Counted from the stretch's first letter, positions 1 through 4,697 are shown. The stretch is 7,071 bases of DNA from Nitrososphaera sp. UBA210 (GCA_002494895.1 DADA01000065.1:1-7071); one strand, 5' to 3'. Program-made: numbers and translations. The notes: generated by a model not told the origin, from the letters alone.

Positions 1-95
1 GAGCTGCAATCAATCCTCACAAGTCGATGGTCCGCAGAGTAGATGCCACCATGTGAGCATGCGCTCATTGCCTTGACAGAAGCGTCCTGCCGCAT
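1..95 (-). CDS. 5' end of an unidentified protein-coding gene (partial, runs off left edge)
   Basis: The frame opens with ATG at 95 and stays open for 31 codons to the edge of the window, beginning MRQDASVKAMSACSHGG and continuing IYSADHRLVRIDCS. The start is chosen because GAGGTG, a strong match to the archaeal anti-Shine-Dalgarno sequence, lies 5 bases before the ATG, and a TATA-like box A lies about 40 bases before it. The visible residues look like a cytosolic beginning, with no signal peptide or membrane segment. I do not recognise the family from this fragment. An overlapping 32-codon frame starting at 108 is also possible but has no ribosome binding site. The gene has the same orientation as P1/L12 upstream, but the T-rich stretch after L12 and its own box A suggest a separate transcript. 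Confidence 0.55.
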   Translation of the reverse strand, partial: MRQDASVKAMSACSHGGIYSADHRLVRIDCS

Positions 96-100
96 TCCTA

Positions 101-106
101 CACCTC
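101..106 (-). promoter_or_regulatory. Shine-Dalgarno sequence deciding the start at 95
   Basis: On the minus strand this reads GAGGTG, 5 bases before the ATG at 95. It matches six bases of the GGAGGTGA consensus that pairs with the archaeal 16S rRNA 3' end. It is the main reason to call a gene here. Confidence 0.55.
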
Positions 107-132
107 ATTGCGCTAGCTGTATTTAGAATGTT

Positions 133-140
133 CTATTATA
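133..140 (-). promoter_or_regulatory. Box A (TATA) for the left-edge gene
   Basis: The minus strand reads TATAATAG. Transcription would start about 25 bases downstream, near 110, giving a leader of roughly 15 bases that contains the GAGGTG ribosome binding site. Only the sequence match and spacing support it. Confidence 0.4.
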
Positions 141-181
141 GAGGCGGAACAACTTTTGCAGTAGGGGTCAGGCGACTCTCA

Positions 182-206
182 GGTCAAAAAGGAAAAAGGA
201 GAAAAG
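182..206 (-). terminator. T-rich terminator after P1/L12
   Basis: Directly after the L12 stop codon the minus strand is pyrimidine-rich, with three T runs (four, five and five T) separated by C-rich breaks. Archaeal RNA polymerase terminates at such T-rich stretches without needing a stable hairpin, and none is seen. The position right behind a gene expected to be highly transcribed fits. Confidence 0.55.
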
Positions 207-208
207 GC

Positions 209-511
209 CTAACCGAATAGAGAAGAGAGCCCTTCAAGAGCCTCTTCTTCTTTCTTCTCGTCTTTCTTTTCTTCAGCCTTGGCCTGAGCCGCCTGAGCTG
301 CCCCACCGCCAGCTGGCGCAGCTGCTGCAACGGCAACCGGGGCTGCCTTTAGAGCTTCTTCGATATTGACTTCGCTTAACGCGGCGACAAGCGCTTTTAC
401 CCTCACTTCATCCGGCGTAACTCCCGCAGCCTTTACAACGTTCTTCACACCGTCCTCGGTGATACCTTGCTTTAATTTGTGTAGCAATAATGCGGCATAC
501 ACGTATTCCAT
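209..511 (-). CDS. rpl12: Large ribosomal subunit stalk protein P1 (archaeal L12)
   Basis: This is the 100-residue archaeal P1/L12 stalk protein, present as dimers on P0/L10 and recruiting elongation factors to the ribosome. Residues 1-57 form the helical dimerisation domain, opening with the hallmark MEYVYAALLLHKL and including VKALVAAL. Residues 58-78 are an Ala/Gly/Pro hinge, 79-92 a Lys/Glu-rich segment, and the end, LEGLSSLFG, is the conserved factor-binding tail. The start at 511 is chosen because the family begins with MEYxYAALLLH. An in-frame ATG at 538 would add nine residues (MDFGGCNST) and has AGGT six bases before it, so a longer form is possible. The gene sits 8 bases (counted from 538) after the alkylation-repair gene with no clear box A between them, so it probably shares that transcript. 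L1 and L10, the usual neighbours, are absent here. Confidence 0.95.
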   Translation of the reverse strand: MEYVYAALLLHKLKQGITEDGVKNVVKAAGVTPDEVRVKALVAALSEVNIEEALKAAPVAVAAAAPAGGGAAQAAQAKAEEKKDEKKEEEALEGLSSLFG

Positions 512-546
512 GGTAGAATTGCATCCGCCGAAGTCCATATTTGAAC

Positions 547-1254
547 CTAACGTTCATCGTCTGATCTCATGAAGGACTTTCTTTTCGTTTCGGGAAACCT
601 TTCGATCGCGTAGCGGAGCATGGTTCTAGGCATCTTTCGATAGTGGCTGCGAAGAAACTCTTCTTCGGCATCAGCGTCTCGTTTGCCGGCTTCACGGAGC
701 ATCCAGCCAACGGATTTGTGGATCAAGTCGTGGTCGTCACGCAAGAGTATTTTTGCGATCCTAAATGTGTCGTCCAAGTCATCGTTTCTGATAAAGTAAA
801 GGGTGGTAACAATTGCAACTCGTCTTTTCCAAACGTTCTTTGATCTGGCAAGCTTGTACAGCAGGGACCTGTCCGCGCCTGCCAGGTATGGACCGAGTAT
901 GCTCGGCGCGCTGAGATCGACCAGATCCCAGTTGTTCACTCGATCCAGATTCTGCAGATAGAATTTCGCTGCCAGCGCTCCGTGAGTCTTGTTTTTCATT
1001 ACGAGCATCAACAGGGCGACAAGCCTTTCTTCGTGCACCGGCGAGCCAAGAAGATGTTTGATAGTCTGAAAATCTGCCGAATCGGCATGGGCCTTGGCTA
1101 TCTTTCTTGCCTCTGGCACCGTCACGCCCATAAAGCGATCGCCTTCACCGTATTGTCCTGGTCCGGTCTTGAAAAAGCCCTGGAGCACTGAGACCTTGCT
1201 TGGATCACTGGCTTTCCTCAGGTCTTTTCTTATTCTTTCAGCAAGATTCTGCAT
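547..1254 (-). CDS. AlkD-like DNA alkylation repair protein (HEAT-like repeats)
   Basis: The 235-residue product matches the DNA alkylation repair family (AlkC/AlkD, PF08713), whose members are superhelical alpha-alpha repeat proteins; characterised ones excise positively charged alkyl-purines as DNA glycosylases without base flipping. Family landmarks are YGEGDRFMGVTVPEARKIAK (35-54), HEERLVALLML (74-84), NNWDLVD (107-113), WKRRVAIV (142-149), HKSVGWMLREAGKRD (179-193) and PRTMLRYAIE (209-218). W109 and D113 fall where Bacillus AlkD has its catalytic Trp/Asp; R144 or R145 and W184 are candidates for its active-site Arg and second Trp, so the protein looks active. Length is normal for the family. 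The start lies only 18 bases after the 3' end of the tRNA-Ala gene with no room for a separate promoter and no good ribosome binding site, so it is probably expressed from the tRNA transcript. P1/L12 follows directly. The real substrate is not shown by sequence. Confidence 0.88.
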   Translation of the reverse strand: MQNLAERIRKDLRKASDPSKVSVLQGFFKTGPGQYGEGDRFMGVTVPEARKIAKAHADSADFQTIKHLLGSPVHEERLVALLMLVMKNKTHGALAAKFYLQNLDRVNNWDLVDLSAPSILGPYLAGADRSLLYKLARSKNVWKRRVAIVTTLYFIRNDDLDDTFRIAKILLRDDHDLIHKSVGWMLREAGKRDADAEEEFLRSHYRKMPRTMLRYAIERFPETKRKSFMRSDDER

Positions 1255-1272
1255 TTGTCATTCAATTGTTAG

Positions 1273-1364
1273 TGGACCGGGTGGGATTCGAACCCACGAC
1301 CACCTACGTTTCCTCTGCCCATGGCATGCAAGGCAGGTATTCTACCGGACTAAACTACCGGCCC
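1273..1364 (-). tRNA. tRNA-Ala(TGC) with an 18-base intron
   Basis: The gene folds into a cloverleaf with acceptor stem GGGCCGG/CCGGTCC, including the G3-U70 pair that identifies alanine tRNA, discriminator A, D stem GTTT/GAAT (with G-U pairs), anticodon stem CCTGC/GTAGG and T arm GTGGG-TTCGAAT-CCCAC. The anticodon TGC is at 1330-1328. The anticodon stem only closes if the 18 bases at 1309-1326 are removed, giving loop CTTGCAC and a mature 74-base tRNA. CCA is not encoded (ACT follows), as is usual in archaea. A box A lies 26-33 bases upstream. The 3' end is 18 bases from the alkylation-repair gene on the same strand. Confidence 0.93.
1309..1326 (-). other. tRNA-Ala intron (18 bases)
   Basis: The insert is between positions 37 and 38 of the tRNA; since both junctions carry an A, a cut one base earlier gives the same mature product. 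The insert can fold as TGCC/GGCA with an ATG loop. CCTT of the 5' exon can pair with GAGG of the intron as a four-base-pair central helix, leaving three-base bulges GCA and AAA, which is a relaxed bulge-helix-bulge of the kind cut by the archaeal splicing endonuclease. The outer exon helix next to the second bulge is imperfect. Confidence 0.8.
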
Positions 1365-1389
1365 ACGAAATCTTAGCCCGGATTTTGAC

Positions 1390-1397
1390 AATTTAAA
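1390..1397 (-). promoter_or_regulatory. Box A of the tRNA-Ala / alkD / L12 transcript
   Basis: The minus strand reads TTTAAATT, 26-33 bases before the mature tRNA 5' end, the expected distance for an archaeal TATA element. It is followed by no other clear box A until after L12. Confidence 0.55.
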
Positions 1398-1404
1398 CGT
1401 ATTA

Positions 1405-1569
1405 TTAATAAGAATGGTTCTCGACTTTATGCTGCCGCAGGTATTTCCAGGCGGCAAATACCTTGCCGCACTTTTCGCAGCAATAGCGCACGTGTTTTGC
1501 ATTACGCTGCTCGGCATCTTCCTGCTCTACGGTGTTGTACCGCACAAGCCTCTTAGATACTCTGACCAA
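1405..1569 (-). CDS. Small single C2H2 zinc finger protein (54 aa)
   Basis: The frame ends in two consecutive TAA stops and encodes a textbook C2H2 finger: Y29, C31-X2-C34, F38, L44, H47-X4-H52, i.e. C-X2-C-X3-F-X5-L-X2-H-X4-H, with HSY at the end. Residues 1-28 are charged (starting VRVSKRLVRYNTVEQ after the initiator). No ATG exists in frame after the upstream TAA; TTG at 1569 is proposed because a box A lies 25-31 bases before it, as for a leaderless mRNA; GTG at 1545 is a second option and has AGAGG before it. One finger usually binds DNA or RNA only weakly alone, so a partner or a protein-binding role is possible. The gene is divergent from tRNA-Ile and upstream of tRNA-Ala. Function is unknown; the zinc site is clear. 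Confidence 0.75.
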   Translation of the reverse strand: MVRVSKRLVRYNTVEQEDAEQRNAKHVRYCCEKCGKVFAAWKYLRQHKVENHSY

Positions 1570-1593
1570 GCGGGAGTGAAGTTATCGGAGGCT

Positions 1594-1600
1594 CTATATT
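1594..1600 (-). promoter_or_regulatory. Box A of the zinc finger gene
   Basis: The minus strand reads AATATAG, 25-31 bases before the proposed TTG start, which would make the transcript leaderless. The flanking sequence is AT-rich, so the exact element is uncertain. Confidence 0.4.
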
Positions 1601-1695
1601 GATATTTGTTTTTTCTATTTATCAATCCGGTCCGTCTAGAAGACCTTTCTTGCAGAATGCGGTTGATGAGTTGCCGTCGCTCCGTTGCCACAAGA

Positions 1696-1703
1696 TTAAA
1701 TAA
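1696..1703 (+). promoter_or_regulatory. Box A of tRNA-Ile
   Basis: TTAAATAA lies 26-33 bases before the tRNA 5' end, the same spacing as the box A of the tRNA-Ala gene on the other strand. Confidence 0.6.
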
Positions 1704-1728
1704 CGCTCGCAATTCTGAAAATCTGAAC

Positions 1729-1802
1729 GGGCCGATAGCTCAGCTTGGTGGAGCGTTCGACTGATAATCGAAAGGTCGAGGGTTCAAATCCCTTTCGGCC
1801 CA
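1729..1802 (+). tRNA. tRNA-Ile(GAT)
   Basis: An intact 74-base cloverleaf: acceptor stem GGGCCGA/TCGGCCC, discriminator A at 1802, D arm GCTC...GAGC, anticodon stem TTCGA/TCGAA around loop CTGATAA (anticodon GAT at 1763-1765), and T arm GAGGG-TTCAAAT-CCCTT. No intron and no encoded CCA. The sequence after it (1803-1986) contains no gene, and no second copy of its 3' end occurs in the window, so there is no sign of integration into this tRNA. Confidence 0.95.
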
Positions 1803-1986
1803 TTTCGTCAACACCCCCTTATTGGTTGTTAGGGCTTTCGAAAAGAGAATCGGTTTTGGGAACACTGAAGGATCACAGGACGACCCACTTGTTCCCAGCA
1901 TTTTCTCCGGCACTCGATCGATGTCGACGGTGAAAAACCTAGATCCATGCGTGCGAACGGATTAGACTTGGGATGAATAACGAATC

Positions 1987-2871
1987 CTAACTTCTAAGTT
2001 TGTCTATGATCTTCGGGGACAGCTCGTAAGCCTTGCTTATCTCCCCCGGATCCACGATTGCCAAGGATCTTCCGTGAAAGGCCGAGAGCGCCTTGCTATC
2101 GCGCACCTTATTCATGAATTTCATTGCTTCCTGAAGATGCCCCCTAAATCCGATGACGAGATGAATATTGGGATAGTTCTTGAAATAGTATACCGTTAGG
2201 AGATAAATACCGATTGACTCGAGCTGTCTGCAGATGCTTTCAACATACCTGCTATCTCTGGCGTCTACTCCTGAAGCATAGCTCTGGTAGACAAAAATCC
2301 CTTCATGGTCCAGAGCACTATCGGCGATCTTTATCACCAAGTCCATTAGAACGTCTTTGTCCTGCGGCCAAGACCATAGTCCTCGGTAAAGAAAATCCAT
2401 TCCAAGTCTTCCTATGGTCTTATCCAAGAAACGTCCAAGATACGGCATGCGGTAGACACGCTTCATGAATCTGTTGCGTAACTCATTTGGCGTAAAGCTG
2501 CTGACATAATAGATATCGAACCTGTTATCAAGCACATTGATCAGATTGGCTGCATCGCCGACAAAATACGTAAGAGTGTCTCTTTCCCCCGAGTCCTGGA
2601 GTTTTTTGAGATAGGGCTCGATGGTCTCGTGCTCGTCTATGTCACAGAACGTTAGGCTGCAACCGTTCTCGTAGAAGCAATATTCTTCATATCCCAGCGA
2701 GGACCCGACAGACAGTACTCTCTTGGAATGGAGTCCGTACATCTCTATCAATTCGCGCATTGGCTCCTTGCATCGCTGATAAAACATGTCAAAAGATTCT
2801 TTTAATTCAGGTGCGGCGGCGAAGGAAAAAAAATCATCGTGAGCCACTCTGTAAGTGCGCAATTCCTGCAT
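1987..2871 (-). CDS. Class I SAM-dependent methyltransferase-like protein, copy A
   Basis: The 294-residue product has a Rossmann-type methyltransferase layout: strand 1 and glycine motif VLSVGSSLG (52-60) followed by YEEY, strand 2 ending FCDIDE (75-80; D77 or D79 would hold the SAM ribose), GDA (105-107), strand 4 FDIYYVSSFTP (118-128), strand 5 EGIFVYQSY (190-198) and late strands IYLLTVYYF and IHLVIGFRG. No signal peptide or membrane helix is seen. It is paralogous to the next gene upstream: by eye roughly 35-40% identical, sharing DFFS, EEY, DIDE, SSFTP, YQSYxSxxDAR, YYFxxYPxxH and HGR. The ATG start has a box A 30-36 bases upstream and no ribosome binding site, so the mRNA probably has almost no leader. 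The 213-base gap after copy B and its own promoter suggest independent expression. The substrate is unknown, and I cannot place it in a named subfamily. Confidence 0.75.
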   Translation of the reverse strand: MQELRTYRVAHDDFFSFAAAPELKESFDMFYQRCKEPMRELIEMYGLHSKRVLSVGSSLGYEEYCFYENGCSLTFCDIDEHETIEPYLKKLQDSGERDTLTYFVGDAANLINVLDNRFDIYYVSSFTPNELRNRFMKRVYRMPYLGRFLDKTIGRLGMDFLYRGLWSWPQDKDVLMDLVIKIADSALDHEGIFVYQSYASGVDARDSRYVESICRQLESIGIYLLTVYYFKNYPNIHLVIGFRGHLQEAMKFMNKVRDSKALSAFHGRSLAIVDPGEISKAYELSPKIIDKLRS

Positions 2872-2900
2872 GACGGTATGATTATCGCCTGCGGCTTGTC

Positions 2901-2907
2901 ATATAAA
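2901..2907 (-). promoter_or_regulatory. Box A of methyltransferase-like copy A
   Basis: The minus strand reads TTTATAT, 30-36 bases before the ATG at 2871. This is a close match to the archaeal TATA consensus, and the implied transcript start is within about ten bases of the ATG. Confidence 0.6.
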
Positions 2908-2915
2908 CAGTCCTG

Positions 2916-2936
2916 CACGACCGAATAAATGTCGTG
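2916..2936. promoter_or_regulatory. Inverted repeat CACGAC-N9-GTCGTG upstream of copy A (candidate operator)
   Basis: Perfect six-base arms separated by nine AT-rich bases end nine bases upstream of the box A of copy A. Archaeal activators often bind here, next to the BRE/TATA region. The function is inferred from position; as RNA it could also form a small hairpin. Confidence 0.35.
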
Positions 2937-2990
2937 GGAGCCAATGCGCGTTTCTAATGTTTCCGCGATCTGAGTTGCGTTTGAAAGTCT

Positions 2991-3010
2991 TCAAAGGTAA
3001 ATTACTTTGA
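2991..3010. repeat. Imperfect 20-base palindrome between the methyltransferase-like genes
   Basis: TCAAAGGTAA is followed by ATTACTTTGA. The arms TCAAA/TTTGA and GTAA/TTAC are self-complementary except for one extra G. The centre is too tight for a stable RNA hairpin, so if it matters it is more likely a protein binding site. It lies about 80 bases after the end of copy B. Confidence 0.25.
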
Positions 3011-3085
3011 TTCCTTGGAAACAGAACATGATTTCGGTATGGTGATGTTTGCAGCTTGGAACGCCCGGATGCGATGGACGGTTTG

Positions 3086-3934
3086 TCAGTTTTCTTTTGA
3101 TAGGTCGTAGAACTTTGCCAGACCTCGAAATGTGATCTGAGCTCTTCCATGAATTCTCGTCAGTTCGGGTCGATTCGCCAGATCCTTCAGGAAATCCTTC
3201 AGGCAAGATTCAGAGCCTTTGTAGGCAGCGAAAAAGTGAACCGATGGATACCCTATGAAATAGTACATGTCTATCAAGTGTATCCCAAGTGCAAGAAGCT
3301 GCTTTTTGATTGCGGAAAGGTATCCCGGTGTGCGAGCATCAATGTTAGAACCATAACTCTGATACAGCATCAGTCCTCCGTCGGACTTTAGCGAATAACG
3401 CAGGATCCTAGCAGTCAAACTTGAAAGAGGTTCTTCATTGTCTTGCCACATACCACCCGAATAGCTAGCATCCGATTTGCGGGATAGTCTATCAAACGCC
3501 CTTTTTATCGATGATTTCGGAATTCTTTCGGCCACTTCCCTATTCTTGAGCATATCCGGCGTAAAGCTGCTAAAATAGCAGACATCAAACCTCTGCGATC
3601 CATCCATAGAGAGATCGCTCGCGTCACCTATCCGATACACCAAGTGGCTGCGCTCAATTTGCAAGGAAATCTTTTTCAAATAGTCTTCTATGGTATGACT
3701 CTCATCTATGTCTACGAAGTTAAGGGAACATCCTCCCTTCCTGTGGAACCAGTACTCCTCGTGTCCATAGGATGGACCTATCGACAGAACGCTCTTTGAG
3801 TTGATGTCATACCTGTCTATCAATTGCGTGATGGGTTTCTCGCACAATTGACTGTTGGTGAGCCACTCAGACCGAATCCTTTCGTCATGCTTGATGGAAA
3901 AGAACTCATCATAATCAGCATGATACATTCTCAA
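3086..3934 (-). CDS. Class I SAM-dependent methyltransferase-like protein, copy B
   Basis: This 282-residue paralogue of copy A has the same motif order: glycine motif VLSIGPSYG (49-57) followed by HEEY, FVDIDE (73-78), GDA (103-105), FDVCYFSSFTP (116-126), GLMLYQSYGSNIDAR (187-201), YYFIGYPSVH (224-233) and HGR (262-264). It differs in the middle (about 130-170), where copy A has aromatic residues and this copy is Ser/Lys-rich, the likely substrate-facing insert. The start is TTG at 3934: the frame is closed by TGA four codons earlier, and this TTG aligns with Leu4 of copy A, while the first in-frame ATG is two codons inside (3928). A box A lies 28-33 bases before the TTG. The protein appears cytosolic. 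The acceptor substrate is unknown; SAM binding is inferred from the fold. Confidence 0.75.
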   Translation of the reverse strand: MRMYHADYDEFFSIKHDERIRSEWLTNSQLCEKPITQLIDRYDINSKSVLSIGPSYGHEEYWFHRKGGCSLNFVDIDESHTIEDYLKKISLQIERSHLVYRIGDASDLSMDGSQRFDVCYFSSFTPDMLKNREVAERIPKSSIKRAFDRLSRKSDASYSGGMWQDNEEPLSSLTARILRYSLKSDGGLMLYQSYGSNIDARTPGYLSAIKKQLLALGIHLIDMYYFIGYPSVHFFAAYKGSESCLKDFLKDLANRPELTRIHGRAQITFRGLAKFYDLSKEN

Positions 3935-3961
3935 CTTTGTGCAGGTTCAATCGATCAATGG

Positions 3962-3967
3962 ATATAA
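3962..3967 (-). promoter_or_regulatory. Box A of methyltransferase-like copy B
   Basis: The minus strand reads TTATAT in the context GGTTATATCC, 28-33 bases before the TTG start and 34-39 before the ATG at 3928. Either start would have a very short leader. Confidence 0.5.
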
Positions 3968-3978
3968 CCTTTTGCGAC

Positions 3979-3989
3979 TTGAAGTTCAA
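3979..3989. promoter_or_regulatory. Palindrome TTGAA-G-TTCAA upstream of copy B (candidate operator)
   Basis: Perfect five-base arms around one base, ending 11 bases upstream of the box A. It occupies a place comparable to the inverted repeat of copy A but with a different sequence. Short palindromes occur by chance, so this is weak. Confidence 0.25.
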
Positions 3990-4090
3990 AACCGTGCATA
4001 GAGATAACTGGCAGCGCAAATCATCTGGACCACGCCCTTGCCCTGCCAGAGATAGCAAAGCTGGACCTGAAGAATCAAGATAGGCGTCAT
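3986..4090 (-). CDS. Possible 34-residue small protein
   Basis: ATG at 4090 opens 34 codons (beginning MTPILILQVQLCYLWQGKG, ending SYLYARF) and is preceded by GAGGTG four bases before the start, a ribosome binding site as good as any in the window. An ATATAAC element about 25 bases before the ATG could serve as a promoter. The product is hydrophobic at both ends with a short polar centre and has three cysteines or so; no family is recognised. It ends 51 bases before the TTG of copy B on the same strand, so it could be a leader-type ORF. Length alone makes chance a real possibility, and the promoter region of copy B overlaps its end. Confidence 0.22.
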   Translation of the reverse strand: MTPILILQVQLCYLWQGKGVVQMICAASYLYARF

Positions 4091-4094
4091 GAAC

Positions 4095-4134
4095 CACCTC
4101 ACAAAGAACATAGTTATATGAGAATGCTGAGGTG
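4095..4134. repeat. Inverted repeat CACCTCA...TGAGGTG around an AT-rich box
   Basis: Perfect seven-base arms are 26 bases apart and enclose TTATATG (4114-4120). A second overlapping pair, AGAATG (4121-4126) and CATTCT (4138-4143), shares the right part. One arm contributes the GAGGTG in front of the possible 34-codon ORF, so part of the symmetry may simply be ribosome binding site sequence. A regulatory role is only a guess. Confidence 0.2.
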
Positions 4135-4176
4135 AGTCATTCTTACTTGTATGTCCTTACCAATCCATGCCGTTAC

Positions 4177-4184
4177 TTTTATAG
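4177..4184 (+). promoter_or_regulatory. Box A of the exported protein gene
   Basis: TTTTATAG lies 34-41 bases before the ATG at 4218. Transcription would start near 4207, leaving a leader of about ten bases. Confidence 0.45.
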
Positions 4185-4217
4185 ATCATAGAGCTGACAG
4201 CTTGCGACTGTCTAAGC

Positions 4218-4697
4218 ATGGCAACAACAAGGTCCATGAGCAAAAGGAAGCAGCTGATTGCTCTTGCAGGAGTGGCGATTCTGGCGGCAAGCGTGGGCGC
4301 CAGCAGCATTCTGGGCATGAGCGCGCGTAATATCACAGCGCCAACCTTGGGTCACGTCGAGACTGTTGTAGACGAGCTGATGACAGTTGAGGCTGGGACG
4401 TTCCAATATCGAGAATTTACAGTTCCCCCGGAAGCCAATGGGAATGCCAAGATCACTGGGACCTTTTCCTCATCTGGTTCATCATTTGATTCCGATGTCG
4501 TTGTAACGATAGCGCCCGAGAAGTCACTGATCAGCCTGCAGGAGGGAAAGGGATTTGAGGCATACTATTTCAGCGGAAAGGTTTCAAGAGGCGAAATCGA
4601 TGCAAAGGTGCCGGAAGGAAAGCATTACTTTATCTTTGACAATCGGTTCAACACCTCAGACAAGGCTGTCGACGCCAAGTTCGAGCTTGCGTACTAG
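4218..4697 (+). CDS. Membrane-anchored exported beta-rich protein of unknown function
   Basis: The 159-residue product has a basic N-terminus (R5, K9-K11), one hydrophobic segment at about 13-34, then a soluble domain of about 120 residues. This is an N-in, C-out anchor or an uncleaved signal; there is no lipobox cysteine. The outer domain shows alternating strands: TVEAGTFQYREFTVPP (56-71), AKITGTFSSSGSSF (77-90), DVVVTIAP (93-100), YYFSGKVSRGEID (116-128) and GKHYFIFDNRFN (133-144). The pattern 'EFTVP, then GTFSSSG, then VPEGKHYFIFDNRF' is familiar from extracytoplasmic beta-sandwich modules in archaeal and bacterial surface proteins. The exact family name is not certain to me. The start at 4218 fits the box A spacing; ATG at 4236 would still leave the membrane segment. 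The gene converges on the zinc-ribbon operon, 18 bases between stops. Confidence 0.72.
   Translation: MATTRSMSKRKQLIALAGVAILAASVGASSILGMSARNITAPTLGHVETVVDELMTVEAGTFQYREFTVPPEANGNAKITGTFSSSGSSFDSDVVVTIAPEKSLISLQEGKGFEAYYFSGKVSRGEIDAKVPEGKHYFIFDNRFNTSDKAVDAKFELAY

Noticed and set aside
10..108. 32-codon minus-strand ORF with four cysteines
   Set aside because: It overlaps the frame starting at 95, which has the better ribosome binding site and stays open to the edge; the cysteine spacing is not a known zinc site.
587..598. GTTTC-GG-GAAAC palindrome as an L12 promoter element
   Set aside because: It lies within the alkylation-repair coding sequence, has no box A nearby and is short enough to be chance.
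1414..1602. Plus-strand hydrophobic ORF of 62 codons
   Set aside because: It is the codon-aligned antisense of the C2H2 zinc finger gene, whose Cys/His pattern cannot be accidental.
1527..1712. Minus-strand 61-codon ORF
   Set aside because: It runs across the promoter of tRNA-Ile and overlaps the zinc finger frame; composition shows no family feature and there is no ribosome binding site.
1745..1933. Plus-strand ORF of 62 codons
   Set aside because: Its first third is the tRNA-Ile gene read as codons.
1729..1986. tRNA-Ile as an integration site for an island holding the methyltransferase-like genes
   Set aside because: No repeat of the tRNA 3' end and no integrase are present in the window.
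2899..3206. Two overlapping minus-strand ORFs covering the end of copy B and the gap after it
   Set aside because: They use other frames across conserved copy B residues and have no start signals.
3915..4097. Minus-strand 60-codon ORF starting with GTG
   Set aside because: Its start lies inside the GAGGTG that better serves the ATG at 4090, and it covers the promoter of copy B.
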